NCBI RefSeq assembly: GCF_041051975.1
Contig: NZ_CP163435.1
Location: 6,303,001-6,367,000 of the forward strand
Reading direction: 5' to 3'
Length of the DNA: 64,000 nucleotides
Source: Streptomyces sp. R21
GTDB lineage: Bacteria; Actinomycetota; Actinomycetes; Streptomycetales; Streptomycetaceae
A model generated the notes under the pieces. The model was given only the letters and a program-made list of their open reading frames with translations. It had not been told where the DNA came from and made no database searches. Numbering within the stretch: the stretch's first letter is position 1; each line of letters starts with the position of its first letter. The translations under genes and the position numbers were made by a program. Below are positions 15,352-24,400 of the stretch, one piece after another.

Positions 15352-16401
15352 TCAGGCGGGGCGCGGTATCCGCGGGACCTCTGTCGCGGCCGGTCGCGTG
15401 CCGGGGTCGGCGGCGGAGCTGCGGGCGGCGGAGCGGCGCGCCCTGTCCGAGGGCGGGTCCAGGTGGCGGGTGCGGAGCATCCGGCGCCACTGCTCGGCGT
15501 TGTACGGGGCCGGCTCCGTGGTGCTGATGAAGTCGCGCAGGACGTTCTCGAAGCGCTGCGGGTCCGTGCGGAAGGGGAAGTGGCCCGCGTGCTCGAAGAT
15601 CTCCAGACGGCTGCCGGGCATCGCCACATGACCGAGGCCGGCGTGCGTGGACGGCACCACCTGGTCACGGCCGCCCCACAGCAGCATCGTGGGCATGCCC
15701 TGGGCCAGATAGCAGCGGTCGAGCATCGTGCCCACCTGGCCCTTCCAGTCCACCACGGCCCGCAGTGTCCTGATGAAGGCGTTGCGCGAGGTGCCGTCGG
15801 GCAGTGCGTCCACCACCCGGAGCACATCAGGGGCGTCCACTGCGAGATCGACGTCGAGGAACTGCAACGCCTTGATGGCGAGCCCGAGTTGGGTGCGCAT
15901 GGTGGGCAACCGCAGGGCCATCAGGGCGAGTTCCGCGCCGGGCAGCGTGGCCGCGCGCAGCAGGGGGGTCACCCCGCGGCTGATTCCGCCGGTGCCGACG
16001 AGGACGAGCCGCTCGACCCGCTCGGGGAACTGGTAGGCGAACTGCATCGCCACCGCGCCGCCCAGTGAGTGACCCACCAGCGTGACCTGCTCGATGCCGA
16101 GCACGCCGAGCAGGTCACGCATTCCGTTGGCGTAGGAGGGCAGCGAGTAGTCGGTGCGGGGTTTGTCGGAGGCGCCGTGGCCGAGCAGGTCCGGGGCGAT
16201 GACGCGATAGTTCCTGGCCAGGCCCGGCATGATGTCGCGCCAGGTGTCGGAGGAGTCCCCGATGCCGTGGATCAGCAGGATCGCCCGGCCCTTGCCCGCC
16301 ATCCGGAAGGCGCTTCGGTAGCCGTGGATGGTGCGGTAGCGCATCCGGATGGTGGAACTGCCGGCGCTGCGCTGCTCGGCGCCGCCGTTGGGCGAGGTCA
16401 T
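15352..16401 (-). CDS. Alpha/beta-hydrolase fold protein (last gene of the left cluster operon)
   Basis: The 349-aa protein has a complete alpha/beta-hydrolase core: oxyanion segment LLIHGIGDSSDTW, nucleophile Ser in VGHSLGGAVAMQF, acid in WGGRDQVVP, and His in EHAGHFPFRTDP. The C-terminal ~50 residues are basic and probably disordered. No signal peptide is seen. It is preceded by a 59-aa gene five bases upstream and by a second hydrolase, so the operon supplies two hydrolases. In tetronate pathways a hydrolase eliminates acetate from an acetylated tetronate; this enzyme or its neighbour could do so, or it could release or cyclise the acyl chain. Confidence 0.8.
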   Translation of the reverse strand: MTSPNGGAEQRSAGSSTIRMRYRTIHGYRSAFRMAGKGRAILLIHGIGDSSDTWRDIMPGLARNYRVIAPDLLGHGASDKPRTDYSLPSYANGMRDLLGVLGIEQVTLVGHSLGGAVAMQFAYQFPERVERLVLVGTGGISRGVTPLLRAATLPGAELALMALRLPTMRTQLGLAIKALQFLDVDLAVDAPDVLRVVDALPDGTSRNAFIRTLRAVVDWKGQVGTMLDRCYLAQGMPTMLLWGGRDQVVPSTHAGLGHVAMPGSRLEIFEHAGHFPFRTDPQRFENVLRDFISTTEPAPYNAEQWRRMLRTRHLDPPSDRARRSAARSSAADPGTRPAATEVPRIPRPA

Positions 16402-16406
16402 GGTGG

Positions 16407-16586
16407 TCAGGCTCCCTCGGATATGTGGCGGTGGCGCTCGCCGGGCCGCTCGCCCGGCCGCCGGAACGGTATGACGGGCCGGTGGTGGACGGTGGTCAGA
16501 TCGCTCTCGGTCACCCCGAGCGAGGCCAGGCTCACCCAGGGCCTGACCTTGCCGGCCGTACGCGAGGGCTTCGATGAGTCATTCAT
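16407..16586 (-). CDS. 59-aa small protein between the two cluster hydrolases
   Basis: An open frame of 59 codons starts at ATG 16586 with GAGAGG seven bases upstream and ends at 16407, five bases before the next gene's ATG. It overlaps the end of the upstream hydrolase by eight bases, which supports coupled translation. The protein (PWVSLASLGVTESDL in its first half, then arginine/histidine-rich HRHISEGA) has no cysteine and no membrane segment. I do not recognise a family. It may be a small partner of one of the hydrolases; a modified peptide is less likely. Confidence 0.55.
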   Translation of the reverse strand: MNDSSKPSRTAGKVRPWVSLASLGVTESDLTTVHHRPVIPFRRPGERPGERHRHISEGA

Positions 16587-17742
16587 GACGTGGCCTCTCG
16601 TCGAGTGGATCGGTGGAGCCGTGCGGGCCGTGCGCGTGGGGGATGCCGATGGGGTCGGGGGAGCCGGAGGAGTGCGGGGAGTCGGACGGAACGACGGGGT
16701 CCGGCGCGGTCGCGCCGCGCGCCCCCCGCAGCCGTAGCACGAGCAGCGAGGAGAACAGCCAGCGCCGCATCGCGCCCAGATGGGCCGGGGAGCCGTGCAC
16801 GTCGTCGAAGACCTTGAAGCGGACGTCCCCCGGCGACCGGCGCAGCAGCGCCTGCTCGCGGGCCGGGATGATCTCGTCCCGGCTGCTGACCACGTACCGG
16901 ACGGGGATGCGCACCCGGCGCAGCTCCTGCGGAGTGAGGGCGAACTCCGGGAGCAGGGCGCGCAGTTCGTCGAGGGAGTCGGCGCCGGTGAGGCGGCGCA
17001 GCGTGTCCGCCGTGATGCCCGGCACCCGCGGCCACCACGCCTCGTCGGCGAAGAAGTCGGCCACCGGGGCGCCCACCGTGAGGATGCGCGTGATGCGGGA
17101 GTCCTGCGCGGCGGCCCGCAGGGCGAGGTGGCCGCTGAAGCTGAGCGCGAGCAGGGAGGTGTCGGTCACCTTCGCCCGGCCGGCGAGCCGGTCCAGCAGG
17201 AAGTTGACCATCAGCCAGGAGTCGGGCTGGTACCGGAGGGTGTTCTCGCCGACACCCGGCAGCTCGGTGACGACGGTCGCGAAGCCCAGCTTGCGCAGCT
17301 TCGGCAGCAGCGGAGCCCACTGCTCCTTGACGCTCACGATGCCGCCCATGACGATCAGCAGCGGTCGCGGGCGCTGCTCGTCGAGCCCGGACGCCCAGGC
17401 GGCGAACGAGCCGTAGGGGGTCGTGAACTCAAGCCGCTCGATGCCCTGTTGGGTCTGACGCCAGCGGTCGAAGGAGTCCACGCACAGCTGCTGCGCGAGG
17501 ATGCGGTCGTCGTCGGCGTGGTAGGGGAAGCGGGCGAGCGCGTAGTGCCGGCAGGCGTCCAGCAGGTCGCCGCGCGCCGCGGCGACCTTGCCCTCCGTCG
17601 TCCACACGGCGGCCCAGGACGCGGGGTCGCCCACGGTGTCGTTGGCGATGCGGTCCAGGACCTCGGCGGCGTGCCCGGGCGCCATGCCCTGGCCGCGGGC
17701 GTGCAGTCGGGCGAACTCCTTGAGTTCTTCGAGATGTTGCAT
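16579..17742 (-). CDS. FrsA-like alpha/beta hydrolase with N-terminal helical domain
   Basis: The 387-aa protein starts at ATG 17742 with GGAGGG six bases upstream. A helical N-terminal region (1-115, RHYALARFPYHADDDR) precedes an alpha/beta-hydrolase core with LLIVMGGIVSVKEQW, nucleophile in LALSFSGHLALRA, acid in VSSRDEIIP, and His in DDVHGSPAHLG. The first glycine of the GxSxG elbow is serine. This architecture resembles FrsA/2,6-dihydropseudooxynicotine-hydrolase-type enzymes. In the tetronate model it is the better candidate for acetate elimination that forms an exocyclic double bond (the Agg5/AbyA5 role), but that is inference. The tail after residue 345 is low complexity. Confidence 0.75.
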   Translation of the reverse strand: MQHLEELKEFARLHARGQGMAPGHAAEVLDRIANDTVGDPASWAAVWTTEGKVAAARGDLLDACRHYALARFPYHADDDRILAQQLCVDSFDRWRQTQQGIERLEFTTPYGSFAAWASGLDEQRPRPLLIVMGGIVSVKEQWAPLLPKLRKLGFATVVTELPGVGENTLRYQPDSWLMVNFLLDRLAGRAKVTDTSLLALSFSGHLALRAAAQDSRITRILTVGAPVADFFADEAWWPRVPGITADTLRRLTGADSLDELRALLPEFALTPQELRRVRIPVRYVVSSRDEIIPAREQALLRRSPGDVRFKVFDDVHGSPAHLGAMRRWLFSSLLVLRLRGARGATAPDPVVPSDSPHSSGSPDPIGIPHAHGPHGSTDPLDERPRHE

Positions 17743-17756
17743 GTCCGACCCTCCGG

Positions 17757-18215
17757 TCAGTGGATGGCGCCGTCGGGGCGCCGCTTTCCGTAGCCGAAGG
17801 CCCGGTCCACCGCGATGTGCGTGGTCCAGCCGAGCCCCGCCAGGAGCAGCGTCCGCGACGCCGTGAGGACGCCTCCCGCGAGGAGGGCCCCGGCCAGCCG
17901 CGGGTCGTGCAGGGTGTTGTAGAGGGGGACCATGTCCGGCGGGAGGTGGCGCGGGGCCACCGGCGGTGTCTTTCCCGTGTGGAAGAACGCGAAGTCGGGG
18001 GCGATGAGCGAGGTCCAGAAAGTCGGGCTCAGGGCGCCGCCGAGCGCGAGAGCCGTGCCGAAGGAGGCGGCGCCCGTGACCGCGCTCAGCGTCCGGCCCG
18101 CGGTGCTGCGCCAGGTCCAGAGGTCGACGGGAGCGGGCGTGCCCGGGGTGGCGGCGGCCGGTTCGTGCGCGGCCGAGCGGGGAGCGGGTGACAGCACCCG
18201 GAGATCGGCTTTCAT
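17757..18215 (-). CDS. DUF4260-family small membrane protein (left copy)
   Basis: The 152-aa protein has a proline/alanine-rich N-terminus and about three hydrophobic segments. Family signs are LIAPDFAFF, an LYNTLHDPRL segment and the end WTTHIAVDRAFGYG. GAGGAG precedes ATG 18215. It heads a leftward operon with the two hydrolases and the 59-aa gene. A second DUF4260 protein is encoded at 36011-36451, at the other side of the cluster. The biochemical role of DUF4260 is unknown to me; conserved His and Asp residues in a membrane frame could suit a small membrane enzyme. Confidence 0.7.
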   Translation of the reverse strand: MKADLRVLSPAPRSAAHEPAAATPGTPAPVDLWTWRSTAGRTLSAVTGAASFGTALALGGALSPTFWTSLIAPDFAFFHTGKTPPVAPRHLPPDMVPLYNTLHDPRLAGALLAGGVLTASRTLLLAGLGWTTHIAVDRAFGYGKRRPDGAIH

Positions 18216-18509
18216 GCGGCGTCTCCTCTAGCGTCGAGCAATGTGAGCCGTGCGCTGTGCGCCCAGTGTTCTGCGGGTTGCTTGCGGCCTGGTTGTACGG
18301 GCTTGTGGGGACTTGTGCAGGTGAGGGGTGGCCGGACCCGTAGGCCGACCACCCCTCATCTGTCACCCGGACCGGTCTGTCACCAGGACCGATCCGTCCT
18401 CACCACCGGTCGGTCACCACGACCGGTCCGTCATCACCGCCTGTCTCACCACCCGTCCGTCACGAAACGTTTCAGCACCTGTCTCGCCACCTGTCTCACC
18501 ATGTCTCCG
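18216..18509. repeat. Repeat-rich spacer between the PPTase gene and the left cluster operon
   Basis: About 290 bases with no supported gene. From about 18365 to 18515 it is made of degenerate tandem units around GACCGGTC/CGTCATCACC and CACCTGTCTC. The promoter of the DUF4260 operon should lie near 18220-18320, but I see no clear consensus. Confidence 0.5.
18323..18357 (-). terminator. Hairpin downstream of the PPTase gene
   Basis: GAGGGGTGG (18323-18331) pairs with CCACCCCTC (18349-18357), and GGCC/GGCC blocks in the loop may extend it. It lies after the end of the long leftward operon (FAAL to PPTase) and before the DUF4260 gene, so it probably separates two transcription units. Confidence 0.5.
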
Positions 18510-19388
18510 TCACCACCACTCGTCCTGCTCGGACTCCTGCTGCTCGTCCTCGCCGAGCACCTCGGTGAGTGCGTCGACGATGCTCGAGTCGAGGGCCGTG
18601 CCGGCCGCCGTGTCCGCCGTACCGCCGAAGCCCGCGTCACCCACGGCCACGCTGACGACGTAGGTGTCGGAGAGCTCGTAGGTACGGAACGTCCACTCGC
18701 CGTCCGAGCCCGGTTCGCCGTTGGGCCGCAGTACGTCGGTGGGCGTGCCGTCGGAACGGAAGCCGAAGTCGGTGAAGCGGAACTGCATGCCGAGCCCGAT
18801 CGCCTTGCTGTACGCCTCCTTGAGCGTCCAGAGCCGGACCAGCGCCGGATCGCGCTCCTTCTCCGGCATGGCCTCGATCTCCTCCACCTCGTGCGGTGTG
18901 CACATGTGGCGGCCGAGGCCGGGACCGTAGAGCTTGCGGTCGGCCCGCTCGGCGTCCACCCCGATCACCCCGCCGGTGGCCAGTCCCACCAGGAGCAGTT
19001 CATCGGTGTGGCTGAGGCTGATGTGCACGCCGTCGTACCCGCGCAGATAGGGCCGCCCGGTGTGGGTGTAGCCCAACTCCACGGACTGCGGCGGCACATG
19101 GAGCGCCGCGGCGGCCGCGAACTTCAGCAGGACCCGCGACGAGGCGAACCTGGTCCGCACATCGGGGTGCGTCAACTCCAGGAAACGCTCCCAGTCGCGG
19201 CCCAGCAGGGCACGCAGGCGTGGCCCTCCCGCCCGTTCGGGACGCCAGTCGTCCAGGCGGGCGTAGAGGATCGCGGTCGCATGCCGGTCCAGGTCAGCGC
19301 GGACTGTGCTCCAGTCCCCGCCGGGTCCCGTGATCACGATCGGCTCCCCGAGCGTCCGGGCCGGGGACTTGCGCCCTGGAGCCGTCAT
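18510..19388 (-). CDS. Sfp-type 4'-phosphopantetheinyl transferase
   Basis: The 292-aa protein activates carrier proteins by attaching the CoA phosphopantetheine arm to serine. Signatures are RPYLRGYDGVHISLSHTDEL, GVIGVDAERADR (metal-binding Asp/Glu) and LWTLKEAYSKAIGLGMQ. The ATG at 19388 has GGAGG six bases upstream, although this places the start 95 bases inside the preceding acyltransferase gene. Likely substrates are the two free ACPs and the PKS ACP of this cluster. The C-terminal tail is acidic (GEDEQQESEQDEWW). Confidence 0.88.
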   Translation of the reverse strand: MTAPGRKSPARTLGEPIVITGPGGDWSTVRADLDRHATAILYARLDDWRPERAGGPRLRALLGRDWERFLELTHPDVRTRFASSRVLLKFAAAAALHVPPQSVELGYTHTGRPYLRGYDGVHISLSHTDELLLVGLATGGVIGVDAERADRKLYGPGLGRHMCTPHEVEEIEAMPEKERDPALVRLWTLKEAYSKAIGLGMQFRFTDFGFRSDGTPTDVLRPNGEPGSDGEWTFRTYELSDTYVVSVAVGDAGFGGTADTAAGTALDSSIVDALTEVLGEDEQQESEQDEWW

Positions 19389-20175
19389 CAAAGGCCTCCA
19401 TGGTGTGGTGGAGATCGGTGAGCAGATCGGCCGCGATCCCGCCGTCGATCACCCTGTGGTCGAAAGTGAGGCCGAGCCGCATGACGGGAGCGGCGGCTAT
19501 GGAGCCGTCCGCGCGGACCACGGCCCGCTGGACGATCCGCCCCGCGCACAGCGTGACGGCGGTGCCGCCCGCCGAGTGGAACCCGTCGACCGCGCTGTGG
19601 CCGAGGGAACTGACAGAGACGCTGCCGAAGATGCCCGGCCGCGTGCGCGGATCGCGCAGCGCCGCGCCGAACGCCGTACGGGCGAGGGGCAGCGGCAGCC
19701 GCCCCAGCATCCGTACGCCCTTGAACTCGGGCAGTTCCGCGGCGTCCTGCCCCCGGTAGCGGTCGACCTGCTGCTGGATCTCGCGCAGCCCGGCCTTCTC
19801 CAGGTTCGGCACCAGTGCGGACAGCACGGTGCGCTCGCCCTCGACACGGCGGTCCAGGGCCAGCTTCGCGGTCACCTCACGGAACCGCACGATCTTGGGT
19901 GCGCGCAGCCGCCCCGGCCAGCCCGGGGACATCACCGCGTTCGCCTCGGGATGCCGGTCCAGGGCTCGGCCGGCCGCGTGCAGCAGATAGGTCACGTAGG
20001 AGTAGCGCAGGCCGCGGTCACGGGCCGCGGCCCGGTGCTCCTGAATCCGCGTCATGTCGATGTCGGTGTCGAGGTGCACCGGGCGCTGGCCGGCCGCCCA
20101 CTCCAGGAAGAACAGGGTGTGCCGGCGACGTCGCTCGATGACGGTGCTTGCCCCGTGGACCGCGGCCCTGCTCAC
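19294..20175 (-). CDS. Lipoamide-type (E2) acyltransferase catalytic domain, tetronate-type
   Basis: The 293-aa protein is a 2-oxoacid-dehydrogenase E2 catalytic domain without lipoyl or peripheral-subunit-binding domains. The catalytic HxxxDG is present (LTFDHRVIDGGIAAD), and the substrate region includes MTRIQEHRAAARDR and FGSVSVSSLG. Stand-alone enzymes of this type acetylate the hydroxymethyl group of the tetronate ring in agglomerin and abyssomicin biosynthesis (Agg4/AbyA4). GTG 20175 overlaps the ACP stop (GTGA). Direct adjacency to a KSIII and an ACP strongly supports the tetronate role; an alternative is acylation of another cluster intermediate. Confidence 0.75.
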   Translation of the reverse strand: MSRAAVHGASTVIERRRRHTLFFLEWAAGQRPVHLDTDIDMTRIQEHRAAARDRGLRYSYVTYLLHAAGRALDRHPEANAVMSPGWPGRLRAPKIVRFREVTAKLALDRRVEGERTVLSALVPNLEKAGLREIQQQVDRYRGQDAAELPEFKGVRMLGRLPLPLARTAFGAALRDPRTRPGIFGSVSVSSLGHSAVDGFHSAGGTAVTLCAGRIVQRAVVRADGSIAAAPVMRLGLTFDHRVIDGGIAADLLTDLHHTMEAFDDGSRAQVPGPDARGADRDHGTRRGLEHSPR

Positions 20176-20417
20176 GCCGGCACCGCCAGGTCGTAGATCC
20201 CCTTCAGACTCCTGGCCTCCAGGACCTTGCCGACGGGGACGCTGTGTCCGGTGGCCACCTCCAGGGCGGTGACCAGCTTGAGGAGGTAGAGGGAGTCCCA
20301 GTTGGGCAGTTCGTCGAAGTCCGCCGCCACCTGCTCGGCTTCCAGAGGCATTCCGATCTCTTCGCGAATCAGCAGGATGAAGTCGTCGAGGGTGAAGGTG
20401 CTCGTGCCGCTGCTCAT
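20172..20417 (-). CDS. Acyl carrier protein (candidate glyceryl-ACP)
   Basis: An 81-aa free carrier protein with phosphopantetheine-accepting Ser42 in NWDSLYLLKLV. Its ATG overlaps the KSIII stop, and its stop overlaps the acyltransferase start, so three genes are coupled. In tetronate clusters the equivalent small ACP is loaded with a glyceryl unit by the FkbH-like enzyme. The FkbH-like gene here lies 10 kb away but in the same cluster. Confidence 0.82.
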   Translation of the reverse strand: MSSGTSTFTLDDFILLIREEIGMPLEAEQVAADFDELPNWDSLYLLKLVTALEVATGHSVPVGKVLEARSLKGIYDLAVPA

Positions 20418-21448
20418 ATCTTCTCCAGGGCGAAACCGGCCTTGATCCATTTGCTTGACTCCACGGCGACCGCCAGGGCCTTCTCGCCGGCGGCCATCTG
20501 TTCGAGGAGCTTCTCTATCTGCAGGAAGGGCAGGGCGTTGCCGTTGTTGCCGGTGTCGGCGACGCAGGACACCTCGCGGGCACCGGGCACGTCCAGTTCC
20601 TCGGTGATGCGGCGCGTCATCCGGCCCGACAGCTGGGGCGGCAGCAGGAAGTCCAGGTCCTCGGGGTCCCAGTCGAGTTCGCCGAGGAGCTCCCAGAGGA
20701 TCTCCGTGGCCATCACGGGGACGCCCTCCTCGATGGCCTTGTAGTCCTCGGTCAGCGCCTGCCGGTCGTCGTAGCGGTCGGCGAGACCGAACCACTCGAT
20801 GACCTGGCCGGCCTTGCGGCCCAGGCCCGTGAACCGGTTGAGCACGTGCCGCACCGCGACGCGCTGCCCGGCCGGCTCGGAGGTGAGTACGGCGGCGCCC
20901 GCACCGTCCCCGAAGAGCACGAAGTTGACCAGGTCGCTGGGGGCGGACTTGGACAGGTCGCGCTTGACGTCGAGGTGCTTGCTGCACACGTCGCCGCCGA
21001 TGACCAGACCGGTGCGGTACTGCCCGGAGGCGATCATCGTCTGGGCGAGGCTGAGCGCCTGCACGGCGCCCGCGCAGCCCGACTGGAGCTGGAAGGTGGG
21101 CACCTGGTCGAGACCGAGCTGGTCGGCCACGTTGTTGACGGTGGCCGGCATCAGCGTGTCGGGCGTCGCCGTGCCGAGCACGATGAAGTCGATGTCGGAG
21201 GCGTCCACGCCGTCCGCCGCGAGCGCCTTCTCGGCGGCCCGGGCACACAGGTCGGCCAGCGACCAGCGGACCTCGCCGGTCGCCAGGTCGCGCGCGAAGT
21301 GCCGGGTCTTGGTGCCGATGAAGACCTCGATCCACTCCTCGTTGACGCCGAGCATCTTGGAGAGCTGGGCGTTGTCCACCGGATCGCCGGGCAGGGCGGT
21401 GCCTATGGACGCGATATACGCGGTCGGGGCTGTCTGTTCCTGGGTCAT
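20414..21448 (-). CDS. KSIII-like ketosynthase/acyltransferase without the catalytic histidine
   Basis: The 344-aa protein has the FabH fold: nucleophile Cys125 in QLQSGCAGAVQAL, FGDGAGAAVL, and the asparagine-containing DTGNNGNALP. Where FabH enzymes read PHQAN, this protein reads PPQLS (about 270-274), so the usual catalytic histidine is proline. KSIII homologues in tetronate pathways couple a beta-ketoacyl-ACP to glyceryl-ACP with C-C and C-O bond formation, a chemistry that does not need decarboxylation. ATGA overlap with the PKS gene upstream and the ACP gene downstream fixes the start and supports that order. Confidence 0.82.
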   Translation of the reverse strand: MTQEQTAPTAYIASIGTALPGDPVDNAQLSKMLGVNEEWIEVFIGTKTRHFARDLATGEVRWSLADLCARAAEKALAADGVDASDIDFIVLGTATPDTLMPATVNNVADQLGLDQVPTFQLQSGCAGAVQALSLAQTMIASGQYRTGLVIGGDVCSKHLDVKRDLSKSAPSDLVNFVLFGDGAGAAVLTSEPAGQRVAVRHVLNRFTGLGRKAGQVIEWFGLADRYDDRQALTEDYKAIEEGVPVMATEILWELLGELDWDPEDLDFLLPPQLSGRMTRRITEELDVPGAREVSCVADTGNNGNALPFLQIEKLLEQMAAGEKALAVAVESSKWIKAGFALEKI

Positions 21449-24400
21449 GCCGTCCTCTCTTCCTGGCCGGGGGCTTCGTGGCCGTGGGCGGCGGCGCCTA
21501 TCTCGTTCAGGAAGCCGACGAGCTCTCCCACGGTGGAGAGCCTCGGCAGCAGGTCCTGGACGGTCATTTCGCCGAGCCCGGTGAGCCGTTCCTCAAGGCG
21601 GTTCTTGAGCTCCATGACCATCACCGAGTCGAACCCGAGATCCTCGTAGAGCCGCAGATCGGGGGTGAGTTCGTCCGGTGCGTAGCCGCCGACCTTGCCG
21701 ACGACCTCGTACGCGGCCCGTGCCACCGGGCCCTCGGGCCTGCCATGCCCCACGGAGAGCACGGCGACGGCGGAGGCCGCCGGTTCGGACTGCGCGGACT
21801 CCGGCTCCGGAGCGGACACCACCGACTGGAGCGCCGGCTCCACGCGGCCGCCCCGCGCCTCGCCGAGCGCCGGGGTGCGCGCCGCCCAGTAGCGGTGCTT
21901 GTCGGAGAAGGCGTACGGGGCGAGCTGCTGCGGCACCCGGTCCTTCTCCTCGTACACCGCGTCCCAGTCCGGCACGGCACCACCGCGGTACAGCTCGGCG
22001 AGTGCGTCGCCCAGCTCACGGCCGGCCGCGTCCTCGCCGGGCACCGGGTGGACGTGCACGGGACCGGCGGCGGTGCGCGCACCGCCGAGGGTGCGCACCA
22101 TGCCGGAGAGCACGGGGCGCGGGCCGATCTCCACGACGTGCGTCGCGCCGTCGTCGAGCAGGGCGATCGTGGCGTCGGCGAACAGCACCGTCGCGCCGAT
22201 GTGCTCCACCCAGTAGGCGGCGTCCATCGCCTCGCCCGCCTCCTGGTCGAGCAGCCGGCCGCGCACCGTCGAGTACACCGGGACCTGCGGCACGGTGCCG
22301 CCGACCTCCTCGGCGACGGCCGCGAACCGCTCCAGCATCGGCTCCATGAGAGGGGAGTGGAAGGCGTGCGAGACCTGGAGCCTGCGCGTCTTCAGCCCCC
22401 GCTCCGTCAGCTCGCCCTCGATGCGCTCCAGGGCGGCCAGATCACCGGAGAGGACCGTCGCCAGCGGACCGTTGACCGCGGCGATGCCCACCAGCGGCTC
22501 CTCGGCCACCCGCGCCTCAAGAGACTCGCGCGCGGCCCGCACGGACAACATGCCGCCGCCCTCGGGGAGTTCCTGCATCAGCGCGCCCCGGGCCGCGATC
22601 AGCCGGGCCGCGCCGTCCAGCGGCAGCGCGCCCGCGAGGACGGCAGCCGCGTACTCGCCGACGCTGTGACCCAGCAGCACGTCCGGCCGTACGCCCAGTT
22701 CGGCGAGGGTGCGCCCGAGGGCGTACTCGACGGCGAACAGGGCGGGTTGCGTCCACCGGGTCAGATGGACGTCCGCGTCCCCGCCGAGAACGAGGTCGCG
22801 CACGGATCTGCCCGTGTGCGGCAGCAGCGCCGCGTCGGCCTCGTCGAGGAAGCCGCGGTACAGCGCCGAGTCCCGGTACAGCCCCGCCGTCATCGCCGGG
22901 TACTGCGAGCCCTGCCCGGTGTACAGGAACGCGGTGCGCGGGCGGCCCGTGGGCGCCGCGGTGAGCCGCGCGAGCAGGTCCGGGTCGTCGGCGGCGCTCC
23001 GCAGCCGGGTCACGAGCTCGGCCGTGTCCGAGGCGGAGACCGCGAACCGGTAGCGGTGCCCGGCCTTCACATGGTTGCTGTTCCAGGCCAGCGACCCCAC
23101 CGGCACCCGGCGTCGCTCGGCCGCGTCCGCCTGGGCCAGCAGGTTGCGCTGCAGGGCCGGTACGGCGGGTGCGGTGAGCGTGAAGACGGCGGCGCCGATG
23201 CCGCCGGCGGTGGCGGACGGGCGCGCCTTGGGGCGGGCCGCGGCCGGGGGTGCGCTCTCCAGGACGGCGTGCGCGTTCGTGCCGCCCATGCCGAAGCTGC
23301 TGAGTCCGGCGACGACGCCTTCCGCGGGCAGCTTGAGCGGCGCCTTCAGGAGCCGTATGCCGTGCTCGCGCATCTTCAGGCTCGGGTTCTCCTTGGCCGC
23401 GAACCTGCTCGCGGGCACCACCCGGTTGTGCAGCGACAGCGCCACCTTGATCAGGCCCGCGATGCCCGCGGCACCCTCGGTGTGCCCGAGGTTGCCCTTC
23501 ACCGAGCCGAGCGCCAGCGGCTTGCCGGAGCGCCCCGCGTGGTGGTGGCCCAGCGCCCTGACCTCCATCATGTCGCCGAGCGCGGTGCCGGTGCCGTGTC
23601 CCTCGGTGAAGGTGACGTCGGACGGTTCGACGCCGGCCCTGCGGTAGGCGGAGGCCAGCACCTCCTGCTGTGCCCACCGGTTGGGCGCGGTGATGCCGTT
23701 GCTGCGCCCGTCCTGGTTGACGGCGGTGCCGCGGATCACCGCGTACACCCGCTGGCCGTCCGCGACGGCGTCCTTCAGCCGGCGCAGTACGACGACGCCG
23801 ACGCCCTCGCCGCGACCGATGCCGTTGGCCTCGGAACTGAACGGCTTGCAGCGGCCGTCGGGAGCCGACAGGCCCGCCTGCGTGTAGAAGATCGACAGAG
23901 CCGGGGTGAGTGCGACGTTGACGCCCCCCGCGAGCGCGACGTCGCACTCCTCGGACAGCAGGGCGTTCGCCGCCAGGTGCACGGCGACCAGCGAGGACGA
24001 GCAGGCCGTGTCGACAGCGAGGGAGGGCCCCTTGAGGTCGAGGTGGTACGAGATCCGGTTGGCCGTCATGCAGTAGCCGTTGCCGGAGCCGATCTGCGCC
24101 GTGACGTTGTCGTAGTCCGTCAGGTGCAGCTGGGCCCACTCGTTGCCCATGATGCCGACGAAGACACCGGCGCCGGAGCCGGCCAGCTGCTGCGGGGCGA
24201 TACCGGCGTCCTCGACGGCCCGCCAGGCGCTCTGCAGCAGCAGCCGCTGCTGCGGGTCCATGGCCGCGGCCTCGCGCGGCGAGATGGTGAAGAACTCGTT
24301 GTCGAAGGCGTCGGGGTCGTTGACGAAGCCGCCCTCGGTGGTGTTCGTACGTCCAGGTGCACCGCCTGCCGCGTGGAACTCCTTGGCGTCCCACCGCAGC

